From Archangium gephyra (GTDB lineage Bacteria; Myxococcota; Myxococcia; Myxococcales; Myxococcaceae), in assembly GCF_001027285.1 (NCBI RefSeq), contig NZ_CP011509.1:7402501-7466500 (forward strand): a stretch of 64,000 nt of DNA, in the 5' to 3' direction. Positions 23,136 through 31,613 of this stretch are shown here, one piece after another. The notes beneath the pieces are model-generated. The model did not search any database. It had not been told where the DNA came from and saw nothing but the letters and a program-made list of their open reading frames with translations. Position 1 is the stretch's first letter. Every line of letters begins with the position of its first letter. A program made the translations under genes and the position numbers.

Positions 23136-24224
23136 ATGTCCAGCCGAGCCCGTCTCCAAGGCCGCTTCCACCTGCTCGCGGCCGTCCTCACCACCCTGGT
23201 CCAGCTGCCGGCCGTGCTCTGGCTGTGCTGGCTCACCCGGACGCCCTTGCCGGCGCTCGTGGCGGCGCTGCTCTCCTGGCCCTACCTGCGCCAGTTGCGG
23301 AGTCCCTGGCAGACCACGGAGCGCGGCCTCTCCACCTACCTGGCGCTGGGCTGGTGGTCGGCCTGCCTGGTGTTCGGCGTGCTCCTGGTGCCCACCGCGC
23401 TGGCCGTCCGGGCGGGCTTTCCCTTTGGAGCCGCCTGGGGCCTGAGCGGGGCCCTGGCGCTCATCGTGGGGGCCGATGCGGTGCTCGGCCGGCCGAGGCT
23501 GAGGCGGCGGGTGGTGCGCGTGGAGGGACTGCCCGCGGGGCTGGAGGGCTACCGCATCGGGCAGATCTCCGACGTCCACTGTGGCCCGCACGTGCCCGAG
23601 GAGCGGGTGGCCGCCTGGGTCTCGCGCCTCAACGCGCTCGAGCTCGACCTGGTGACCGTCACCGGGGATCTGATCACCCACGGCTCGTCGCACGTCGAGG
23701 CGGTGGCGCGGGCGCTCGGCGGCCTGCGAGCCAGGGACGGCGCCTTCGCGTGCATGGGCAACCACGACTACTTCACCGATGGCGAGTACCTGGTGCGGCA
23801 GCTGGAGCGCCACGGCCTCACCGTGCTGCGCAACGAGGGGACGGTCATCGAGCGAAACGGGGCCTCCCTCTACGTCGCGGGCGTGGACGACACCTGGACC
23901 TCCCGGCACGACCTGGCCCGGGCCCTCAGGGACAGGCCAGAGGGTGCCCCGACGGTGCTGCTCGCGCACGATCCCGACCTGTTCCCGGAGGCCCAGGCCC
24001 GGGCGATCGAGCTGACGCTGTCGGGCCACACCCATGGGGGCCAGCTCGGCGTTCCGGGAGTGCCCCGGCTCTCGCTGGCGCGGTTCATCACCGTCTGGAC
24101 GGCGGGACTGTACCGGCGGGGCCGCTCGTGGCTGTACGTGAACCGGGGCGTGGGCACCACGGGGCCACCGGCGCGGCTGGGCGCTCCGCCGGAGCTGGCG
24201 GTCATCACCCTTCGCCGGGCGTGA
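23136..24224 (+). CDS. Membrane-anchored metallophosphoesterase (YaeI/YkuE-like)
   Basis: 362 residues. The N-terminal 115 residues contain four hydrophobic segments (about 10-32, 38-52, 67-92, 97-115). The rest is a calcineurin-like phosphoesterase with metal-ligand motifs in order: DVH (146-148), GD (177-178), GNHD (208-211), a His in LLAHDPD and GHTHGGQ. Relatives hydrolyse phosphodiesters such as UDP-diacylglucosamine or similar lipids, but the substrate here is unknown. The start is placed at ATG 23136; the longer ORF begins inside the repeat region. It stands alone between typA and yebC. Confidence 0.9.
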   Translation: MSSRARLQGRFHLLAAVLTTLVQLPAVLWLCWLTRTPLPALVAALLSWPYLRQLRSPWQTTERGLSTYLALGWWSACLVFGVLLVPTALAVRAGFPFGAAWGLSGALALIVGADAVLGRPRLRRRVVRVEGLPAGLEGYRIGQISDVHCGPHVPEERVAAWVSRLNALELDLVTVTGDLITHGSSHVEAVARALGGLRARDGAFACMGNHDYFTDGEYLVRQLERHGLTVLRNEGTVIERNGASLYVAGVDDTWTSRHDLARALRDRPEGAPTVLLAHDPDLFPEAQARAIELTLSGHTHGGQLGVPGVPRLSLARFITVWTAGLYRRGRSWLYVNRGVGTTGPPARLGAPPELAVITLRRA

Positions 24225-24276
24225 AGCGCACCGATAGCCTTGAAGAAGGCCCGGGGGCTCGGCCATTCTCCGGCCC

Positions 24277-24999
24277 ATGGGACGCATTTTCGAAACCCGC
24301 AAGACCACGATGTTCGCCCGCTGGAACAAGATGGCGAAGATCTTCACGCGGATCAGCAAGGACATCGCCATCGCGGTGAAGGCTGGAGGCCCCAGCCCGG
24401 ACAACAACCCGGCCCTCCGCCGGGCGTTCCAGAACGCCCGTGCCGCGAACATGCCCAAGGACAAGGTCGAGGCCGCCATCAAGCGCGCCAGCGGCCAGGA
24501 CGCCAAGGAGTACGAGGTCGTCCTCTACGAGGGGTACGCGCCGCACGGCATCGCCGTCATGGTGGAGACCGCGACCGACAACGTGGTGCGCACCGTCGCC
24601 AACATCCGCATGCACTTCAAGGACTGGGGCGGCAACATGGGCAACAGCGGCAGCGTTGCCTATATGTTCCAGCGCATGGGTGTCTTCCGGCTCGCCCCCG
24701 AGGGGCTGGACCTGGAGGCGCTCGAGCTGGATCTCATCGACCACGGGTTGCAGGAGATGGGCGAAGGCACCGGCGAGAAGGGTGAGAAGCAGGTCATCAT
24801 CCGCTGCGCCTTCAACGACTTCGGTCAGCTCCAGTCCGCCATCGAAGCACGGGGCATCCACCCCCTGTCCTCGGAGTCCGAGTACATCGCCCAGAACCTC
24901 CTGGAGCTGCCCGAGGACAAGGCGAAGGAAGTGCTCGAGCTGGTGGACGCGCTCGAACAGGACGAGGACGTCCAGCGCGTCTTCCACAACCTGGCGTGA
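24277..24999 (+). CDS. yebC: YebC/PmpR family (TACO1-like) regulatory protein
   Basis: 240 residues, the family length, with three domains in the usual order. The N-terminus [23 protein letters not shown] is a variant of the common MAGHSKW start. Signature segments are [36 protein letters not shown] and [14 protein letters not shown]. Members act as DNA-binding regulators or as translation factors that ease ribosome stalling at proline stretches. Here it lies apart from ruvC and is translationally coupled to a small membrane protein: its TGA overlaps the next ATG (TGATG). Confidence 0.95.
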   Translation: MGRIFETRKTTMFARWNKMAKIFTRISKDIAIAVKAGGPSPDNNPALRRAFQNARAANMPKDKVEAAIKRASGQDAKEYEVVLYEGYAPHGIAVMVETATDNVVRTVANIRMHFKDWGGNMGNSGSVAYMFQRMGVFRLAPEGLDLEALELDLIDHGLQEMGEGTGEKGEKQVIIRCAFNDFGQLQSAIEARGIHPLSSESEYIAQNLLELPEDKAKEVLELVDALEQDEDVQRVFHNLA

Positions 25000-25394
25000 T
25001 GGAACTGACGCTCACCACGCCCGGGCTGCTCTTTCCCACGGTGTCGCTGCTCCTGCTGGCCTACACCAACCGGTTCCTCGCCATCGCCGCGCTGATCCGG
25101 AACATGTACGCCCAGTACAAGGCCAGCCCCGATCCCCTGCTCCTGCCGCAGATCGAGAACCTGAAGATCCGGGTCCGCCTCATCCGCGACATGCAGGTCC
25201 TGGGGGTCACCAGCCTGTTCCTCTGCGTGGTGTGCATGCTGTTGCTCTTCGCGGGACTGAGCCGGCCCGCGGAGTACGTCTTCGGCGGGAGCCTGCTGCT
25301 GATGCTCGGCTCCCTGGCCCTCTCCATCTGGGAGATTCAAATCTCCATCCGCGCGCTCCAGATCCAACTGGGAGACCTGGAGCACAAGAAGTAG
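24999..25394 (+). CDS. DUF2721 family membrane protein
   Basis: 131 residues with three hydrophobic segments: near the N-terminus, LGVTSLFLCVVCMLLLFAG, and VFGGSLLLMLGSLALSIWEI. The pattern R-hydrophobic-N-R/A near residue 25 (YTNRFLAIAALIRN) and the C-terminal WEIQISIRALQIQL match DUF2721 proteins. The function of the family is unknown. ATG 24999 overlaps the yebC stop by one base; the GTG three bases earlier is the alternative. It is the last gene of a two-gene operon. Confidence 0.88.
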   Translation: MELTLTTPGLLFPTVSLLLLAYTNRFLAIAALIRNMYAQYKASPDPLLLPQIENLKIRVRLIRDMQVLGVTSLFLCVVCMLLLFAGLSRPAEYVFGGSLLLMLGSLALSIWEIQISIRALQIQLGDLEHKK

Positions 25395-25401
25395 GGGCCG
25401 C

Positions 25402-26916
25402 TCAGCGGCGGGTGGACTTCTTCTGGAGCTCCGAGGCCCAGCTCCCGGCGCTCCATCCATCCCGCTCCATGCGCGCGCGGCGCCCAGCGGGGAGGTCCTT
25501 CCAGGCGAGGCCCTGCTCCAGCTCGGGCAGGGGCCCGAAGAGCGTACCGGGCGTCATCGCGGCGATGTCCTGTGCGCGCTCGGACCGCGAGCCCTGCATG
25601 GTGACGCCATACTCCCGCTTGAGCTTGACGTCCTTCGAGACGTCCTTCTCGACGCTCACGCCGCCCCCGAACGTCCCCTTCTCGTGGTTGAACTCGGAGT
25701 AGGCGCCGTAATCGGTACCGGGGATGGACAGCTCCATGCGGACGGTGCCCTCTGAGTCGATGCTCGCTCTGCCCACCCCGAAGTCGACCTCCTCCGACGT
25801 CTTGACCGCACCCGAGGACTCGAGCTCAACGGCCGTCTTCCGGTGCCCCAGCGACGCCTCCGCTCCGACCTTCGAGGAGCTGTCCGTCTTTCCGTACCCG
25901 GTGACACCCGTCTCCTGGGACGCCTTGAGCGTCGAGTCCCCGCTCTCCACGCTGAGCTCCGTCTCCTGCTTGAGCTTGAGCGTTCCCGCCCGCTGAGCAT
26001 CGGCCAGATCCCGGGAACGATCGGACACCGCCTTGTAGGCCTGAACGCGGGTGTCGGGAACCCGGGCCCAGCTCGAACGGAAGGAGGCGTAATCCGGGTG
26101 CGAGGAGCTCACCCCGGGCTCGCTCACCGAGAACGGCGCCACCGGCTCCCCCAGGTCGCGGAGGGCCGGCAGATCCTTCGCCCGCATGACCTGCTCGGAG
26201 TACCGCCGCACATAGGCATGGTGCGCGTCGTCATAGGCCTTCCTGGCCTCGCTGTTCTTCTCATGAACGAGCTGCCGGACACTGCCGGGCAGGTTCGCGT
26301 CGTTCTTGTAGAGGGCCGGGCCATCGGGCGGATTGCACGGCGCCGGCTCGGCCTTCTTCCCGGGCTCGCGGCTCACGTACCCCTTGCTCACGGCCTGGGA
26401 CAGGAACGCCTCGCGCGCCTCGGGGCTCATCTGCTTCACGTACTTCCCGAGCAGCCCGCCCTGCTCCATCCGCTCCAGCATCCGGCGGTAGCCGGCCGTT
26501 GGCAGCCGCTCCAACTGCTCGTGCACCCGGCGCACGTCCGCATCCGTGACGGCCCAGTCCTTCCAATCCGTGTGCAGCGTGGCCCGGATGTCCGCGAAGG
26601 CCGCGTCCGCCCGGGCCTCCTCCGCCGCCTTCCCGCCCCGCGAGAGCTGGCCCGCCGTCAGCGCTCCCCCACCCTCCATCCCCGCGGGGGCTCCGCCTGG
26701 CCCCTGGGCGCGCGGCTTCTCCACCGGACCCCGGTACGTCTCCACCTGGTTGCCCGGGACCCCACCGGCCGGGGCCTCCTGCTTCCCCGTGCTCCTGCCC
26801 GTCCGCGCCGGCACGCTCGCCGACACCCGGGATGCTGTTCCGTGGGACTCCGCGTCCGGGACCAGCAGGTCCGTGGATGCCGGGGTGTGGGACTCGCGCC
26901 GCGATACCGTACTCAT
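25402..26916 (-). CDS. Large unknown protein with beta-repeat C-terminal half
   Basis: 504 residues. No Sec signal, no membrane segment. Residues 1-110 are low-complexity and polar. Residues 115-310 are helical and include RLPTAGYRRMLERMEQGGLLGKY. Residues about 318-455 are alternating-polarity strands rich in Ser/Lys/Glu/Gly (for example LKLKQETELSVESGDSTLKA and GKTDSSSKVGAEASLG), suggesting a beta-sheet stack or meander. The conserved-looking tail is LAWKDLPAGRRARMERDGW. GGAGGCGG precedes ATG 26916. It could be a non-classically exported effector or structural protein; no family recognised. It is convergent with DUF2721 and divergent from the zinc-ribbon gene. Confidence 0.78.
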   Translation of the reverse strand: MSTVSRRESHTPASTDLLVPDAESHGTASRVSASVPARTGRSTGKQEAPAGGVPGNQVETYRGPVEKPRAQGPGGAPAGMEGGGALTAGQLSRGGKAAEEARADAAFADIRATLHTDWKDWAVTDADVRRVHEQLERLPTAGYRRMLERMEQGGLLGKYVKQMSPEAREAFLSQAVSKGYVSREPGKKAEPAPCNPPDGPALYKNDANLPGSVRQLVHEKNSEARKAYDDAHHAYVRRYSEQVMRAKDLPALRDLGEPVAPFSVSEPGVSSSHPDYASFRSSWARVPDTRVQAYKAVSDRSRDLADAQRAGTLKLKQETELSVESGDSTLKASQETGVTGYGKTDSSSKVGAEASLGHRKTAVELESSGAVKTSEEVDFGVGRASIDSEGTVRMELSIPGTDYGAYSEFNHEKGTFGGGVSVEKDVSKDVKLKREYGVTMQGSRSERAQDIAAMTPGTLFGPLPELEQGLAWKDLPAGRRARMERDGWSAGSWASELQKKSTRR

Positions 26917-27129
26917 GTTTCCGCCTCCGAGAGCGATGGGTGCACCCCCCCAGTGCAAGGGCGGCTCCAGTCCCGCTTCCCTCGGAAATCATGCTGGCGG
27001 CGCTGCTCCGCCCGTCCCCGGCCGGGACGAACGTCTCATCTGGCGGACATCCGCGCACAGGTGGCCGGGGGACCACCTATCTCCCGGCAGTCCCACTCTG
27101 TTAGAAGACGAGGGTCGGAAGGGGATACC

Positions 27130-28440
27130 GTGGACGACAGTAACTGGATCAACTGCCCCCACTGCGGACTCAAGCACCGGCCGAGGGCCCAGAGTCTCTG
27201 CCCCCGCTGTGGCCGGGGCTCGACCGGCTCACGGCCCTCCACCACGGCCATCCCGAGCGTCGCCGCCATGCCCCGGGCGTCCGTGGCCATGCCGAGCGTC
27301 GCGGACCGCACCGTCACCCCCGTGGCGAGTGCTCCCGTCACCCGGGCCGCCCCCGTCAGTGTCCCCGTGGCCGCTCCGCCCGCCCGTCAGCCGGAGCATG
27401 TCCCCACCGTGGAGTACATCCCGTCCCTGGACTCCACTCCCGCCTGGGAGAAGGCCCCCGCCTCCAAGCCGGAGCCCCAGGCGGAAACCGCCTCGGACGT
27501 GAACCCCGCGCTCCCCGTCGGCGGCGCCGTCCTGCTGGCCAACGCGGTGCTCCACCTCTTCGAGTTCCTGTTCCTGCCCTCGGTGTCCACGGATCCCTCG
27601 CTCCGGGCGGCCCAGCTCGCGGGCACGCTCGTCGGCGTGGGGCTCGACGTGCTGCTCGGCTTCAGCTTCCTGCGCGGAAAGACCCAGCTGCGCACCCTCG
27701 GCTTCATCCGGCTCGTGGTCGGCATGTTCCTGTTCGGAGGCATGAGCCTCTACCAGGCGCAGTACCTCTTCACCCTCGTCGTGTTCGCCTTCTCCTGCGG
27801 CACGCTGGTGCTCATCTGGGGCAAGCCCTCGTCCTTCCTGGCGGGTGTCGGCCTCACCGCCGTGCTGCTCGCCGTGGGTGTGGAGGTCATCGGCTTCCAG
27901 AAGCTCTCCGCCGTCCAGCCCCTGAGTGACCGGGCCCGCATCGCCCTGCGGCCGGACCTCGAGGGCCGCCAGCTCGGCGAGGACGAGTCCATCGTCGGCG
28001 AGCGGCACCCCTACAAGCTGCGCGTGCCGTCGGATGGCTGGTACCGCCGCAAGGGCGAGGTGTCCCGGGCTTCGGATGCCAGCATCGACGTGTGGCTGAC
28101 CCACCCGGAGCTCGCCGGCAGCCTGATGGTGTCCGTGCGCGAGTGGAATGACGCGGAGGCGGAGAACCTGCGCGAGGCGAGGGACGTGGAGCTGCGCGAC
28201 CTGCGGGTGCAGTACCCCGACTTCGAGCTGGCCGAGACCTCCGACAACGGCACGCCCCTCCAGGATCCGAGCATCGCCACTCTCAGCGGGAGCGCGGTGC
28301 GCAACGGCAAGCCGTTCCTGTTCGAGGTCTCGCTCTACAAGACGAACGACAAGCTTCTGCTCGTGAAGGCCTTCGCGCCCACGGCGGCCTTCGAGCCGCT
28401 GCACCTGGAGGGTGCGAGCACGACGCTGCGGCCGGACTGA
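27130..28440 (+). CDS. Zinc-ribbon membrane protein, unknown function
   Basis: 436 residues. The N-terminal zinc ribbon has C9-x2-C12 and C24-x2-C27. A Ser/Ala/Pro/Val-rich spacer follows to about residue 130, then four or five membrane segments (about 135-260). The C-terminal soluble domain starts at PYKLRVPSDGWYRRKG and resembles a fold used by stress or surface proteins (about 150 residues). GGAAGGGG precedes GTG 27130; the frame is open upstream but runs antisense to the divergent gene. Zinc ribbon plus multi-pass membrane plus extracytoplasmic domain suggests a sensor or regulator, but this is inference. Confidence 0.82.
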   Translation: MDDSNWINCPHCGLKHRPRAQSLCPRCGRGSTGSRPSTTAIPSVAAMPRASVAMPSVADRTVTPVASAPVTRAAPVSVPVAAPPARQPEHVPTVEYIPSLDSTPAWEKAPASKPEPQAETASDVNPALPVGGAVLLANAVLHLFEFLFLPSVSTDPSLRAAQLAGTLVGVGLDVLLGFSFLRGKTQLRTLGFIRLVVGMFLFGGMSLYQAQYLFTLVVFAFSCGTLVLIWGKPSSFLAGVGLTAVLLAVGVEVIGFQKLSAVQPLSDRARIALRPDLEGRQLGEDESIVGERHPYKLRVPSDGWYRRKGEVSRASDASIDVWLTHPELAGSLMVSVREWNDAEAENLREARDVELRDLRVQYPDFELAETSDNGTPLQDPSIATLSGSAVRNGKPFLFEVSLYKTNDKLLLVKAFAPTAAFEPLHLEGASTTLRPD

Positions 28441-28467
28441 GCGCCCGGACCTGGGGTGCCCAGCGCC

Positions 28468-29172
28468 CTATCCGGCCGCCGCCGTCCGCGAGGCCCGGAG
28501 CCTGGCGGACAACGTCTGGCAGAGCGCGACCAGCGCCTGCTCGGGTATCGCGCCGACGAGGCCTCCGTCCACGCCCTGCGCCCCGCGCAGCTCCACCTTC
28601 ACCTGCGTGCCCGCGAAATAGAAGACGAAGAAGGGGATCGCCCGGCTGTTGAACCGGGCGGCGATCGCGGGCTCCTCGTCGGTGTCGAGCTCGAAGAACC
28701 GCACGTCGGGCAGGACGTTCCGCTCGATCACCCGGGAGATGATCGCATCCATGTGCCGGCAGGGCGGGCACCAGATCGCGCCGTGCTTCACCACCAGCAG
28801 TTTGTCCTGGTTCTCGGGCGCGGAGATCACCGCGTCGTGATCCCTCTTGCCGAGCTTGACCACGCTTCGCCGCGAGACCGGCGCGGGCGGGGCCTGTCCA
28901 TCGGCCACCTCCATGACCGAATCGGAATAGACGAGCAGGTCGGCTCCGGTCCCGAACTTGTCCTCCACCATGCGCATCATGATGAAGCGGCAGCAGTACC
29001 AGCCCTCGTGCAGGGAGACGTCGTACCGGCGGAGCGAGCCCGCGTCGATCGCACCACGAATCGCGTAGCACTCGGCGCGGTGTCCATTGAAGCTCGAGAG
29101 GGTGATGCGCTGGAGGATGTCCTCGGACCGGAAGATCGCCCGGCCACAGGACGTGCAGTGGAAGGTGCTCAT
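28468..29172 (-). CDS. Thioredoxin-like protein with N-terminal Cys pair
   Basis: 234 residues. N-terminal CTSCG (Cys6, Cys9) looks like half of a zinc ribbon. The C-terminal half (about 110-220) is a thioredoxin fold with active site W-C135-P-P-C138 and cis-proline in AIPFF. There is no signal peptide, so it is probably cytosolic and reducing. Its ATG overlaps the stop... of the upstream cytochrome c peroxidase gene is transcribed first and the two share 4 bases (ATGA), so they are translated as a unit. A role in redox defence with the peroxidase is likely but inferred. Confidence 0.85.
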   Translation of the reverse strand: MSTFHCTSCGRAIFRSEDILQRITLSSFNGHRAECYAIRGAIDAGSLRRYDVSLHEGWYCCRFIMMRMVEDKFGTGADLLVYSDSVMEVADGQAPPAPVSRRSVVKLGKRDHDAVISAPENQDKLLVVKHGAIWCPPCRHMDAIISRVIERNVLPDVRFFELDTDEEPAIAARFNSRAIPFFVFYFAGTQVKVELRGAQGVDGGLVGAIPEQALVALCQTLSARLRASRTAAAG

Positions 29173-30143
29173 GGTTCGGCTCCTGAAAGGTTCGTGAGGG
29201 GAAGGCCCGCCTCCACACCGTCGAGTGAACGCAGGAAGGCGGCCAGCTCGCGTTTCTCGCTGGCGGAGAGATGGAGCGGGTGGATGTCACGAGCACCCTT
29301 CGCCAGGGGCTCTCCCCCGCGTGCGTAATGCTCGATGACGTCCTCGAGCGTCGCGGCCGAACCATCGTGGAAGTAGGGCGCGGTGCGCGCGACCTCGCGC
29401 AGGCTCGGGGTCTTGAAGGTCGCTCGCGGCGTGGGCTCCGCCTCGAAGCGGCCCGGGTCGTCTCCAGCGACGCCGATGTTGTGGAACCCGTTGTCGGTGA
29501 GCAGGGGACCGCCGTGGCAGGTGGTGCACTCGCCCTTGCCCGTGAAGATGCCCAGTCCGCGCACCTCTTCGGCTGTCAGCGCGGACCTGTCGCCCTCGAG
29601 GTACCGGTCGTACCGGGAGCCGGTGCTGACGAGGGTCCGCTCGAACGCGGCCAGCGCGCTCGCGAGGGTGTCGCGGGTGACGCCCAGGGCGCCAAAGGCC
29701 TCCTGGAACCGGGCGGCGTACTCGGGATCCACGGCCAGCTCGCGCTCGAGGGAGGCGAGGTCCCGCGCCATCTCCTGGGGATCGGTGAGCGGAAGGAGCG
29801 CCTGCTCCTCGAGGGTGGCGGCCCGCCCATCCCAGAAGTACGGGCCTCTCGCTTCCAGGTTCAGCAAGGCCGGGGTGTTGCGCTTCAAGCGCCCCTGGCC
29901 GCGGCCCACCGCCACCGCCCGGCCGTCCGAGAACCGCTTCCGCGGCTCATGACAGCTCGCGCAGCTCAGACTTCCATCGCCCGACAACCGGGTATCGAAG
30001 AAGAGCCTTCGTCCGAGCGCGACCCGAGGGTCCTCCGAAACAGCCACGACGTCCGGGGCGCCGCTCGGGGCGGGCGCGGGCTTCGTGCAGGAAGCCGCGG
30101 ACAGGGCCCCCCAGAGGGCCAGGGCGAGAGGTGGGCGGAACAT
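29169..30143 (-). CDS. Dihaem cytochrome c peroxidase (CcpA/MauG family), lipoprotein
   Basis: Reduces hydrogen peroxide with electrons from small cytochromes, in the periplasm. 324 residues. Two haem-binding motifs: C61-A-S-C64-H65 and C206-T-T-C209-H210. Family segments include RRLFFDTRLSGDGSLSCASC, RNTPALLNL, YFWDGRA and FKTPSLREVARTAPYFHDG. The N-terminus from ATG 30143 has a lipobox SAASC (Cys19), so it is probably a lipoprotein; the 48-codon upstream extension is not signal-like. It overlaps the thioredoxin-like gene by 4 bases and is divergent from an AraC regulator. Confidence 0.93.
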   Translation of the reverse strand: MFRPPLALALWGALSAASCTKPAPAPSGAPDVVAVSEDPRVALGRRLFFDTRLSGDGSLSCASCHEPRKRFSDGRAVAVGRGQGRLKRNTPALLNLEARGPYFWDGRAATLEEQALLPLTDPQEMARDLASLERELAVDPEYAARFQEAFGALGVTRDTLASALAAFERTLVSTGSRYDRYLEGDRSALTAEEVRGLGIFTGKGECTTCHGGPLLTDNGFHNIGVAGDDPGRFEAEPTPRATFKTPSLREVARTAPYFHDGSAATLEDVIEHYARGGEPLAKGARDIHPLHLSASEKRELAAFLRSLDGVEAGLPLTNLSGAEP

Positions 30144-30276
30144 GGATCGGCTCGGGTCGACGGAGAGCGCGGCCGCTCCCCTCTTGCGTGGTGACGAGGC
30201 CCAGAATAGGAACCGGGCCTCCGCCGGTCTCGCCACAGCCTGACAATCGATAGGGCAAAACGGACAGGACCCACCG

Positions 30277-31026
30277 ATGGCACTCATCGACCCAGACCAG
30301 GCCGAGCGCGAGGTGTTCGTCCTGGCGGAACGCTATGACCCGCTCGAGGGGCCCTGGCATGCACACCGGCGAGCCCAGCTCATCCACGCGAGCGAAGGCG
30401 TCCTGACGGTCCGCACCCACACGGGCCTCTGGGTGGTCCCGCCCCAGCGCGCGGTGTGGATCCTCCCGGGCACCGCCCACCAGGTCTCCTCCCGGAAGGC
30501 CTTCTGGCTCCGGACGCTCTATGCGGAACCGGGCGCGGCCCCCCTGCCGGACGCGTGCTGCGTCGTCGGGGTGGACCGGCTGGTCACCGAGCTCCTCATC
30601 GCGGCTTCGGAGTTCGGGGCCGCCTACTCCCCCGGTGGCCCCGAGGCGCGGTTGATCCAGGTCATCCTCGACCGGCTGCCCCGGCTCGAGGTCGCCCCCC
30701 TGCACCTGCCCTCCCCCCGGGATGCGCGGCTGAAGGGCATCGCCAGCGCGCTGACCACGAATCCGGCCGACCCACGAACCCTGGGAGAGCTCGCGGCCAC
30801 GGTGGGCACCACGGAGCGCACCGTCGCGCGCCTGTTCCTCAAGGAGACCGGACTGACCTTCGGACAGTGGCGGCGGCAACTGCGCCTGCTCGCCGCGCTC
30901 GACCGGCTGGGGGCGGGCGAGAGCGTCAGCAACGTCGCGCTCGACATCGGCTACGAAGACGTCTCGTCCTTCATCGCCGTCTTCAAGTCCGCACTGGGTG
31001 ACACGCCCGCGCGCTACTTCCGCTGA
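30277..31026 (+). CDS. AraC-family transcriptional regulator with cupin sensor
   Basis: 249 residues. N-terminal cupin-like sensor (about 20-95) with AHRRAQLIHA and WILPGTAHQV. The C-terminal double helix-turn-helix (about 155-248) contains TLGELAATVGTTERTVARLFLKETG and the second HTH with VALDIGYEDVSSFIAVFK, ending TPARYFR. This matches the single-copy AraC regulators that act next to efflux or redox genes. It is divergent from the peroxidase/thioredoxin pair across 133 bases, so it is a candidate regulator of that pair. The effector is unknown. Confidence 0.93.
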   Translation: MALIDPDQAEREVFVLAERYDPLEGPWHAHRRAQLIHASEGVLTVRTHTGLWVVPPQRAVWILPGTAHQVSSRKAFWLRTLYAEPGAAPLPDACCVVGVDRLVTELLIAASEFGAAYSPGGPEARLIQVILDRLPRLEVAPLHLPSPRDARLKGIASALTTNPADPRTLGELAATVGTTERTVARLFLKETGLTFGQWRRQLRLLAALDRLGAGESVSNVALDIGYEDVSSFIAVFKSALGDTPARYFR

Positions 31027-31047
31027 AACCCATCACCCCCGCGCGCA

Positions 31048-31491
31048 TCACTCCTGGGATTCACCCTCGGGCTGGGCAACCACCTGGGCCAGCCCTTCCT
31101 GCAGCCTCTCCAGCAGGCGCTTCAGCTCCGCCAGCTCCGCCTCCGTCAGACACCGGGCCGCATCCTCATCAATCGACAGCGTCGCCTCTTCCAACGCCCC
31201 CGTCGCCTCCCGGCCCGCGTCGGTGGCCTGAAGCTTCACGCACCGGCGATCCTCTCCGGCACAGCGCTTCATCAACCCTTCCTCTTCCAGCCGATCCACC
31301 AGCCGGCTCACCGCGGGCGCATCCACCAACAACCGCTCGGCCAGCTCCGCCTGGGTCCGCACCCCCCGCGCGGCGACGTACTTCACGGCCAGCAGCTGCG
31401 TGAGGGGGCGGCGCGTCTTCCCGCTCAGCCGGCGTGCAAGCAGCCGGTAGAGGGTGCGCCGAAGGGTTCCGATTTGCTCCGCGAGGGTCAT
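31048..31491 (-). CDS. MarR-family repressor of the adjacent efflux operon
   Basis: 147-residue winged-helix protein. The DNA-binding core is TQAELAERLLVDAPAVSRLVDRLEEEGL, followed by the wing with CAGEDRRCVKLQATDAG, where the D-R-R of MarR wings is present. N- and C-terminal helices form the dimer. It is divergent from the TolC/adaptor/RND operon, and a strong palindrome lies between the two (31505-31531). This arrangement is typical of MarR proteins that repress themselves and an efflux pump until a ligand binds. The two cysteines in the wing region could allow redox sensing; this is speculative. Confidence 0.93.
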   Translation of the reverse strand: MTLAEQIGTLRRTLYRLLARRLSGKTRRPLTQLLAVKYVAARGVRTQAELAERLLVDAPAVSRLVDRLEEEGLMKRCAGEDRRCVKLQATDAGREATGALEEATLSIDEDAARCLTEAELAELKRLLERLQEGLAQVVAQPEGESQE

Positions 31492-31504
31492 TTAGCCTAG
31501 AAAT

Positions 31505-31531
31505 ACAATGATTGTTGTATACAACGATTGT
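31505..31531. promoter_or_regulatory. Putative MarR operator in the marR-efflux intergenic region
   Basis: A perfect 12-base palindrome GTTGTATACAAC (31514-31525) is flanked by ACAATGATTGT (31505-31515, itself a perfect inverted repeat) and ACAACGATTGT (31521-31531, one mismatch). A TTGACA hexamer on the minus strand (31529-31534) overlaps it, so a bound repressor would block the marR promoter and sit close to the efflux promoter. The AT-rich block stands out in a GC-rich sequence. Confidence 0.75.
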
Positions 31532-31613
31532 CAATGACACCGAAAGTTCCGGCCGTTATAGGGGCAACCGGACAGCACGCGCGACACCCGCTCTTCCCTG
31601 ATCCCTCCCTGGC

